From: Globomyces pollinis-pini
Lineage: Eukaryota > Chytridiomycota > Chytridiomycetes > Rhizophydiales > Globomycetaceae
Direction of reading: 5' to 3'
DNA length: 11,484 bases
Assembly: GCA_025399215.1 (NCBI GenBank)
Contig: MU621539.1
Span: 1 to 11,484 of the forward strand
Under the pieces are notes generated by a model. It did no database searches. It saw only the letters and a list, made by a program, of their open reading frames with translations, and had not been told where the DNA came from. Numbering within the stretch: the stretch's first letter is position 1; the number at the start of each line of letters is the position of its first letter. Positions 1 through 5,392 of the stretch are shown piece after piece. The position numbers and the translations under genes were made by a program.

Positions 1-80
1 TTCAATTCTTCTTGCAGCTATTTCTTTCTCAACTCTCAAAGGAACAGATCCTTGTAGAGATTGATCTTCAGCTCTTCCAA

Positions 81-287
81 TTACAAAGTCTTCATACTGT
101 CACAAATCTTTCCGTTTTTTCTAATCTTCTTGTAGATAATCTTTTTATCAAGAACAGCCTCAACTTCATATTCGTTTTCTTTTGGTTCTGGATCAAAGTC
201 AGATATAGATCCATCAAGCTCAGAAGTCTCAGAGACTTCTGAGTTTTCACTCGTTGATGAAGAAGGGTTAGGGTTAACCCTAACCCT
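81..287 (-). pseudogene. degraded coding fragment with chromodomain-like start
   Basis: The minus strand is open for 68 codons from the telomeric palindrome to a stop at 81-83. It reads an acidic, Ser/Glu-rich linker and then the stretch ENEYEVEAVLDKK (about residues 37-49). That pattern is typical of the first beta strand of a chromodomain, as found in HP1-like proteins and in chromovirus integrases. The expected following block (Y-L-V-K-W-K-G-Y) is missing, and the frame stops soon after, so the domain is broken or interrupted. The first codons are the telomeric repeat itself, so no natural start is visible. It could be a retrotransposon integrase tail or a host chromodomain gene remnant. 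The coding-like composition is seen directly; the family call is tentative. Confidence 0.35.
219..243. repeat. perfect 12-bp inverted repeat with one-base spacer
   Basis: CTCAGAAGTCTC is followed by a single A and then its exact reverse complement GAGACTTCTGAG. It lies inside the minus-strand chromodomain-like fragment, where it encodes part of the Ser/Glu-rich linker. It sits 19 nt from the telomeric palindrome. Confidence 0.85.
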
Positions 288-288
288 T
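263..288. repeat. head-to-head telomeric palindrome
   Basis: A perfect 26-bp palindrome is made of AAGGGTTAGGGTT followed directly by AACCCTAACCCTT. The left half has the G-rich TTAGGG strand running rightwards and the right half has it running leftwards. This is the polarity expected where two chromosome ends are joined. A minus-strand gene fragment lies on its left and a plus-strand transposase on its right, both reading away from it. Confidence 0.9.
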
Positions 289-337
289 TAGGTTCTGTAC
301 CAAAGATATTGCACCTGCTTCTTCTCTTGTACCAAGT

Positions 338-1224
338 ATGGTTTGGGCAACTTTGGATTATATTATCCATACTGGGACTCTCAATGTAGTCGATTTGCAG
401 AAAATCACTGCTTTTGCACCTTTGTTGACTCACTTGATTCTTTATTTTAAAGATGGAGACTCTCAAGCTGTATCTCAGTTGCAAGAAATACTGAAGTATT
501 TGCTCAACAGAGCAAAAAGTTGTTTCTATAAAGTGAATGAAAGGTAATATTAGTAAAGCTAACATATCTTAGATATATCTCACCCGTTTCGTTGGTAAAC
601 GAAGAAGAAAGGGTACATTTCCAATCTCCTAGAGATGAACTAATGGAAACTGGTTCGTTTTTTCCAGGTCGTCCTTACAAGAAGATTGTTACTGATCTTC
701 ATCTAAACGGTGCTCAGAACAAGGAGATTGAATGTAACAAAGCTGCAAAGGCAGCTGGTAATCTTGGAGCAGGTGGTATGCTCTTCTGGTGTGCAGAACA
801 CAGAAGATGCATTGGTTTTGTCATTCTTCAATCTGGAGAGTCTCCTAAACATGTATATACTGTTTTAACTACCAGGTATCAGATTTTACTAATGATTAGG
901 TTTAACAAAATACCTGATTATATTATATATGACAATGCTTGTAATCTATCAGAGTACTTCTTGAACAGAAGTCCAATAGACGTTATTGACAGTATCATTG
1001 TCACTGATGGATTTCATTGGCCAAATCACAATAATTGTGGTTTGACATTTCATTGCAAAAAGTACAATGGCTTAAAAGACATTATCTCAGTACTCCATGA
1101 GCAGAAGAACAGGAGATTAGATAAGTTAAAGAGTATATCTACGTTTATGAACTATGACTCTTTTGCAGAGTTGATGGTTTATATAATACACTTGATGAAC
1201 ATGAGAGAGATTGATATAATCTAA
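338..1224 (+). CDS. KDZ-type transposase, probably 5'-truncated, two mini-introns
   Basis: The exons are 338-543, 573-875 and 900-1224, giving 277 residues. The family is recognised from ordered motifs: an IECNK segment (about 121-125), GMLFWCAEHRRCIGF (137-151), VYTVLTTRF (163-171), IIYDNACNL (178-186), LNRSP (191-195), DGFHWPNHNNCG (206-217) and HEQKNRRLDKL (236-246). These match the catalytic core of Kyakuja-Dileera-Zisupton transposases and the related HMGXB3-type domain. D181 and E237 are likely members of the DDE acid set. Full elements usually encode much longer proteins with an N-terminal Cys-rich region, which is absent here. The frame is open upstream only to 284, where the telomeric palindrome begins, so ATG 338 is the first available start but may not be native. 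No premature stop is seen after splicing. An AATAAA lies 8 nt beyond the stop. Terminal inverted repeats were not identified. Confidence 0.78.
544..572 (+). other. 29-nt spliceosomal intron in the KDZ gene
   Basis: It starts GTAATATTAG and ends ATCTTAG, with a CTAAC branch-point-like site about 10 nt before the 3' end. Removing it joins frame 2 (which otherwise stops at 545-547) to frame 1. This makes the AG|A codon and continues the transposase without a stop. Confidence 0.7.
876..899 (+). other. 24-nt in-frame mini-intron in the KDZ gene
   Basis: It starts GTATCAG, has ACTAAT inside and ends GATTAG. Its length is a multiple of three and it has no stop, so retaining it only inserts eight residues (YQILLMIR). 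Removing it restores LTTRF-x3-P before IIYDNACNL, the usual spacing of the family. This is supported by motif spacing only; RNA evidence would decide. Confidence 0.6.
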
Positions 1225-1231
1225 TTGCTGT

Positions 1232-1237
1232 AATAAA
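1232..1237 (+). promoter_or_regulatory. AATAAA polyadenylation-type signal for the KDZ gene
   Basis: The hexamer lies 8 nt after the TAA stop at 1222-1224, and further AT-rich copies follow. It is consistent with a short 3' UTR, although such hexamers are common in AT-rich DNA. Confidence 0.4.
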
Positions 1238-1302
1238 ATATATTAATAAAAAAATAACTATTAAAAACACTAAAGATAATACTAAGTTCCAGATCTATTA
1301 GT

Positions 1303-1318
1303 CTAGGGTTATTAGGGC
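1303..1318 (+). repeat. degenerate interstitial telomeric motif
   Basis: The run CTAGGGTTATTAGGGC holds two imperfect TTAGGG units, G-rich on the plus strand, shortly after the transposase gene. Confidence 0.45.
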
Positions 1319-1402
1319 TGCGTAAAAGAAAAAAAAGAGAAGTATGTTATAACAGACTCGTTGCTCTATCCAAATAGGTCGGCAACTTACAGGTAAAAAT
1401 AG

Positions 1403-1603
1403 TATGTTCAAACCGAACATATGGCATTTTTTTTTGAGACTCTGCGTCCAAAAATAAAGAACACACTCAAATAACAGTGTTCTTAAGAAAAAAACAGGCT
1501 AAAAGTGGGTACTTACACCTACTAATAGCTGTAAAAAAATTCAAGGCTACAGCTAGCAGTCCTGAAGTGGGGGGACATTGTGGTGTCCTACCACTATATG
1601 TCC
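1403..1603. repeat. run of four small perfect or near-perfect hairpins
   Basis: Four stem-loops follow one another. Arms 1403-1409 and 1415-1421 form a 7-bp stem (TATGTTC/GAACATA). Arms 1457-1464 and 1477-1484 form an 8-bp stem (AAGAACAC/GTGTTCTT). Arms 1526-1533 and 1548-1555 form an 8-bp stem (TAGCTGTA/TACAGCTA). Arms 1573-1584 and 1590-1603 form an interrupted stem (GGACAT..GTGGT with ACCACT..ATGTCC). They could be part of a structured transcript or of a MITE-like insertion. No known RNA family was recognised. Confidence 0.5.
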
Positions 1604-1611
1604 ACAATTAA

Positions 1612-1640
1612 GGCCGGCCCAAAAATTTTCGGGCCCGGGC
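1612..1640. repeat. GC-rich imperfect palindrome with AT core
   Basis: GGCCGGCCC is followed by AAAAATTTTC and GGGCCCGGGC. The inner 20 nt (1616-1635) are palindromic with one mismatched pair. The block is strikingly GC-rich against its AT-rich surroundings. GGGCC-rich ends with an A/T core resemble some hAT-type or MITE termini, but no partner end or target-site duplication was found. Confidence 0.5.
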
Positions 1641-1702
1641 TCCCATATATATGGATGATTCCTACTTCGGTGTTTAGCCATCGTGATTCGTACAAACAAG
1701 CG

Positions 1703-1720
1703 TTACCCTAATCCTAACCC
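1703..1720 (-). repeat. degenerate telomeric motif, C-rich on plus strand
   Basis: TTACCCTAATCCTAACCC holds about three CCCTAA-type units, one degenerate. The G-rich strand points leftwards. Confidence 0.55.
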
Positions 1721-1920
1721 AACCACGCAAGTTTTAAGAAATAGTAACATTCGAACGTCTGAAACCGACGAGTCTCCGTCATAAATATTTTTGCACCATT
1801 CCTAGTTTTTATATTCTGAAAGGTATACTATATATTCTTGTTGGCGTTTTTCGTACGCTTTATTTGTGTTTAGGGGACGATGGTCCAAATTATTGGCTTG
1901 TGTTTGAAGTATGGCTGCAT

Positions 1921-1946
1921 GGGTTAGGGTAGCTAACCCTAACCCT
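1921..1946. repeat. second inverted telomeric junction
   Basis: GGGTTAGGGTAG is followed by CTAACCCTAACCCT. The two sides are reverse complements apart from one T missing at the junction. The polarity is the same head-to-head arrangement as at 263-288. Confidence 0.75.
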
Positions 1947-2053
1947 ACTAGTCTCTGTTGTGCAAAACGGTTGAGTCGCGCTTGTGTCGAAGAAATGTTC
2001 ATGTCCCAATAAAGCAATTAATAACTGGTTATTATTTCTCATTTTTGAAAAAA

Positions 2054-2066
2054 GGGCTAGGGTTAG
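2054..2066 (+). repeat. degenerate telomeric motif
   Basis: GGGCTAGGGTTAG is two telomere-like units with one substitution, G-rich on the plus strand. Confidence 0.45.
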
Positions 2067-2210
2067 ATGCTGAAAAGCCACAGTGGCACGGGACATGTCT
2101 CAGACATGGCATAAAGTAATCAATTTTATCATACTTCAATAAGGCTTTACTGTAAGAGTGAGAAGTTTGCATTGTTTCTTAAAAGTCGAACATTTGATCA
2201 AAGGACCAGA

Positions 2211-2261
2211 AAGAGATTGTCAAAGCAAAGATTGGCAATGTGCTTGATTTGACAATCTCTT
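2211..2261. repeat. 18-bp inverted repeat (51-nt hairpin)
   Basis: The left arm 2211-2228 (AAGAGATTGTCAAAGCAA) and right arm 2244-2261 (TTGATTTGACAATCTCTT) are reverse complements at 17 of 18 positions, with a 15-nt loop. The outer 14 bp are perfect. This stem is far longer than chance would favour and could be a hairpin RNA, a small foldback element or a cruciform site. Confidence 0.75.
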
Positions 2262-2389
2262 ATGAATATTAATACTGATTTTAGGGAATATGTCAATTTT
2301 TCGCGTGTAAAATACTTTTTAAAAACCTCTAAATCTCTGATTCAGACACATGAATAAATATTAAAATATTCAGAAAGCCAAATAAAGAA

Positions 2390-2403
2390 GGGTTAGGGTT
2401 AAG
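2390..2403 (+). repeat. interstitial telomeric motif
   Basis: GGGTTAGGGTTAAG holds two perfect units. The upstream flank AAGAA is the same as the flank of the palindrome at 263-288, giving an 18-nt shared string. Confidence 0.6.
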
Positions 2404-2713
2404 ATAATTACATAAGGATGTTAAAAGACCTTTCCTAATCAAATGTTCAAACAACAAACCGAACACTAATTATCAGCCCCAGTAGATTTACAGTCAGAGA
2501 AATACGATTGTTCTGTGTTCAAAACTTTAGCTTCAGAGACAGGTAAGGAGGGTTACTCCTTCCCTGAGTTAGAATCGCGATGGTTTTTAGATAGAGTCCA
2601 TTTCGAATTCATCACCTAGTTGTAAAGTCTCAGCATGATGATGGCAGCATACTCTCTGCCCAAAAGTGCACAACAAGGATCTTCGAGTACAACATTGGTT
2701 TATCCTTACGGAA

Positions 2714-2853
2714 ATCAGGGAGAGTACGATTAATCTTGACTGGTAGATTAAAGATGTAGTTTTGGTTATGTAAAACTTCTACGATCAGGGAGAGTACGAT
2801 TAATCTTGACTGGTAGATTAAAGATGTAGTTTTGGTTATGTAAAACTTCTACG
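2714..2853 (+). repeat. exact tandem duplication, two 70-bp units
   Basis: Positions 2714-2783 and 2784-2853 are identical over all 70 bases. Each unit contains a small hairpin (TTAATCT, an 8-nt loop, AGATTAA; 2730-2751 in the first copy). Exact identity implies a recent duplication or an assembly artefact. Confidence 0.95.
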
Positions 2854-3296
2854 GTCTGAATTGTATTGGAAATCCTAATTCATGTTTCTACCTCACACAT
2901 TAGATAATCAATAAAAAAATCAAATATTTCCTTGATTATTCCTGAATAGGCGATAAATAGTTCTGGCATCAACAACAGTGTATGGGCTGATAAAAACACT
3001 AAATTGAACTGAAAACTTTTAAATATCATTTTGTGTATTACTGTTTGGATTATTCGCAGAGAGACTCTCTCTGCATTAGTGATAGAATTACTCCAACTTA
3101 TTGATAATATTATCAGAAGCTTCATTTTACAACAGATAATGGACAACCATAAGTTACCTAGGTATTTATCTTAGGGTTATAAACATATAATTCCTATTGT
3201 CATAGTAATCGTAATCAAGGGAAAACCTTTCCATTTTCTTTGTTGGTGATACTATTGTCGAATATATCAGTAGAGTCTACCAAGGTTGTGGATAAA

Positions 3297-3383
3297 ATGG
3301 TAATATTTTTTCCATTAGTGATGGGTATTTCTCCATCAGACGAGCACGTGATTTGTCGTCATTTGATTCAATTCTCTCCATAA
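3297..3383 (+). CDS. possible 28-codon upstream ORF
   Basis: An ATG at 3297, with a second in-frame ATG at 3321, opens a short frame that ends at TAA 3381-3383. It sits 41 nt before the main ATG of the PLP-enzyme gene. If the transcript starts upstream of 3297 this ORF could damp translation of the main gene. The transcription start is unknown and the peptide has no recognised motif. Confidence 0.2.
   Translation: MVIFFPLVMGISPSDEHVICRHLIQFSP
3345..3350. promoter_or_regulatory. CACGTG E-box upstream of the PLP-enzyme gene
   Basis: The palindromic hexamer CACGTG ends 74 nt before ATG 3425. In yeasts, CACGTG is bound by the bHLH factor Cbf1, which activates sulfur amino-acid genes together with Met4. 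Its role here is inference, because the organism is unidentified and a single hexamer can occur by chance. Confidence 0.35.
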
Positions 3384-3424
3384 AAAACAAAAAAAAAATT
3401 AAAATTCCATTTAAAAATTACTCA

Positions 3425-5218
3425 ATGATCGTACCTCAACTCAAAACAATCCTCAAAAATATTCCTCATGATTGGTTAGGAACTACTTTCAAAAATAACA
3501 ATTTACTTGGAAGGGAACTGTTCTGTAAGAAGTTATCTGCCTTTTTACTATCCGATCTACCAATTAACTCTGGAAATTTAGCCGATATCGGTAATGCTGA
3601 AGATTATCTACGTGTATCAACTAATTTGTCAACTATATATGAACTTTGTCTTGCAGAAATTAATGGTTTGGATGTGGCCCAAGTGTTTTCTTTCGCTTCA
3701 AATACAATGGGTATCATAGCGGTCGCCAAAAGTACTGGTGCTTTGGTACATGTATATGGTCAATCCGAAATATTTTCCTCTGATCAATTATCTGTTTTGC
3801 AGGGTATTGGTTGTAAAATTGTATCTCACTCTGGCCCCGCAAAACCAAAGACTAATCAAACCGACATCATTATTGCATTAGAAAGTGTTAAAGGTGATTC
3901 AGTTGTTGATGCTGTCTTGGGTGATAATGTTTTGTACATTTTGAATCAAAATCTAATCGACTCTGCCAAAGTACTTACAATTCGAAAGAGAATGTCTACT
4001 CCTATCACTACTCCTATGGCACTGGAGCGACTACATAAATTGGCCCAACTGGAAATAGCCACCATAAAATCAGTGGATCAAGAACAAGTCAGTGATTTTA
4101 ATGCACATTTACAAGTACTTTCTGGTACTGATGTTGATTACAACAACACCCCAGTCTCGTTCACTGCGGGGCTTCCAGCTCTCGCGTCCTTATGGACCAG
4201 TTTGATCTCTTTTGGTGGTGCAGATGTATTAATGGCTTCAACCGCTTATGGAGGATCCTCTCAATTAACTGATATTCTTTCATTATCCAATCATAAACTT
4301 CGAAAACATTCATTTGATATACAGGGTAAATCTATCATGATTGAAAGTATCAAGCAATCTCTGGAGAAACTCTCAACAACTGATCTTTTGCCAACAACTG
4401 TTTTATTTTGTGAAATTCCAACTAATCCTGATATGAAAGTTCCAGATATCAAAGATCTTGCCGTTATTTTGCAGAACTACCAGCAAAAAACTCAAAAGAA
4501 GGTTCTGTTATTGATTGATTCAACATTCGCACCAAATTCAAAAATCATGTTACAACTTCGCAAATTAGTACCAGATCTTAATGTTATGGTTTTTCTTTCC
4601 ATGTCTAAATCCGTTTCACGTGGACTAACAACAGCAGGCTGTTTAGTGGCTAACCATACTCAGCAAGGAATTGAATTACTCTCCAAGATCAAACAGGTTG
4701 CTTCTGTACTAGATACGCTTGCCAAACCAGATCAAATCAAAGTATTGGTTGAAAATCATTTAAATGTGGAAAAAAGATGTGAAGATGCTTACAAAGTAGC
4801 TTCTAAAGCTGGACATGTATTAGTAGACGCTGTAAAGCAAAGCACTGGATTGGATATGTCATTAGCCTTTGTGAAACCTTCTGAAGCTGCACAAGGATTT
4901 ACAACTTCCACATTCTCATTCAATTTGCCAGTTCCTAAGCATTCTACACCTGAAATCAATGCTGCATTGGCTCAAAAATTTGTCGATCTATTAACTGACA
5001 ACAAGCATTTCAAGCCTTGTGTATCTTTTGGTCAAGACAATGGGTTAGTCTATTGCACGGTACCAGCTACATCTACTCAAGGTGTAATTAGTGAAAAGGA
5101 CAAGCAGAAACAAGCCGTAGATGGGGTTCAACTGGTTCGATTATCGTTTCCTCCAACTTGTGATGAGAAAGTTGTTTACGAACATCTAGAAAATTCAGTT
5201 AAAGCTATTTATGAATGA
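3425..5218 (+). CDS. Cys/Met metabolism PLP-dependent enzyme (cystathionine gamma-synthase-like)
   Basis: The protein is 597 residues from the first in-frame ATG. The frame is open further upstream only through non-ATG codons. The C-terminal two-thirds has the ordered signatures of the family: AYGGSS (274-279), EIPTNPDMKVPDI (330-342), LIDSTFAPN (363-371) with the aspartate that pairs with the pyridine nitrogen, SMSKSVSRG (392-400) with K395 as probable PLP Schiff-base lysine, PATSTQ (547-552) and LVRLSF (570-575). The N-terminal part (about 60-135) itself resembles the start of the same fold, with YLRVSTNLSTIYELCLAEING and then SFASNTMGI. The enzyme is therefore longer than bacterial homologues (about 380-400 residues). 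Fungal-type cystathionine gamma-synthases are also near 600 residues. The likely role is transsulfuration or gamma-replacement chemistry on O-acylhomoserine or cystathionine in methionine/cysteine metabolism, with pyridoxal phosphate. The exact reaction cannot be decided. No intron is needed. It ends in TGA, 169 nt before the convergent hydrolase gene. Confidence 0.8.
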   Translation: MIVPQLKTILKNIPHDWLGTTFKNNNLLGRELFCKKLSAFLLSDLPINSGNLADIGNAEDYLRVSTNLSTIYELCLAEINGLDVAQVFSFASNTMGIIAVAKSTGALVHVYGQSEIFSSDQLSVLQGIGCKIVSHSGPAKPKTNQTDIIIALESVKGDSVVDAVLGDNVLYILNQNLIDSAKVLTIRKRMSTPITTPMALERLHKLAQLEIATIKSVDQEQVSDFNAHLQVLSGTDVDYNNTPVSFTAGLPALASLWTSLISFGGADVLMASTAYGGSSQLTDILSLSNHKLRKHSFDIQGKSIMIESIKQSLEKLSTTDLLPTTVLFCEIPTNPDMKVPDIKDLAVILQNYQQKTQKKVLLLIDSTFAPNSKIMLQLRKLVPDLNVMVFLSMSKSVSRGLTTAGCLVANHTQQGIELLSKIKQVASVLDTLAKPDQIKVLVENHLNVEKRCEDAYKVASKAGHVLVDAVKQSTGLDMSLAFVKPSEAAQGFTTSTFSFNLPVPKHSTPEINAALAQKFVDLLTDNKHFKPCVSFGQDNGLVYCTVPATSTQGVISEKDKQKQAVDGVQLVRLSFPPTCDEKVVYEHLENSVKAIYE

Positions 5219-5386
5219 ATTTGATCAACATAGAGGATTGAAAAATTTAATTTAATCGTTTAAATTAATATATTTGAATTTGAAGTATGTTGGCGTTCAT
5301 TTGGGTTTATGTATCAAAGCTAGATTTTATTGAGTGTAAACATTTTGCCATTACAACAAATCAAATCTTAAGAAGAATAATGTGTC

Positions 5387-5392
5387 TTTATT
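5387..5392 (-). promoter_or_regulatory. AATAAA overlapping the hydrolase stop codon
   Basis: The minus-strand string AATAAA contains the TAA stop (5388-5390). Both 7TM genes use the same arrangement. Confidence 0.45.

Larger units (their letters stand above)
1225..3296. other. gene-poor, repeat-rich stretch
   Basis: No reading frame here has convincing protein character. The longest minus-strand frames (1802-2017, 1890-2096 and 2880-3146) are short and have no recognised motif. The frame at 2880-3146, read from its first ATG, gives about 81 hydrophobic residues and cannot be excluded as a small or decayed gene. The stretch contains telomeric motifs, small hairpins, a GC-rich palindrome, an 18-bp inverted repeat and a 70-bp tandem duplication, each listed separately. 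This looks like subtelomere-like or transposon-derived DNA next to the transposase. Confidence 0.6.

Noticed and set aside
12..242. Plus-strand open frame at the left edge
   Set aside because: It is antisense to the minus-strand frame that has real protein character, and its composition is Leu/Phe-rich as expected of a shadow.
2714..2853. CRISPR array
   Set aside because: There are only two directly abutting 70-bp copies without spacers, in a eukaryotic context.
2880..3146. Minus-strand frame of about 81-88 residues
   Set aside because: No homologous motif or regulatory support; its hydrophobic content is typical of AT-rich noise. It is kept only as a remark in the gap entry.
3353..3424. 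Longer N-terminus of the PLP enzyme from a TTG codon
   Set aside because: The window is eukaryotic, the first in-frame ATG is at 3425, and the extension is low-complexity Lys-rich sequence without a family match.
3653..3660. Possible 3' splice site (CTTGCAG) and longer candidate introns within the PLP enzyme gene
   Set aside because: Removing the sequence would delete a segment matching the conserved start of the PLP fold, and the frame is already open throughout.
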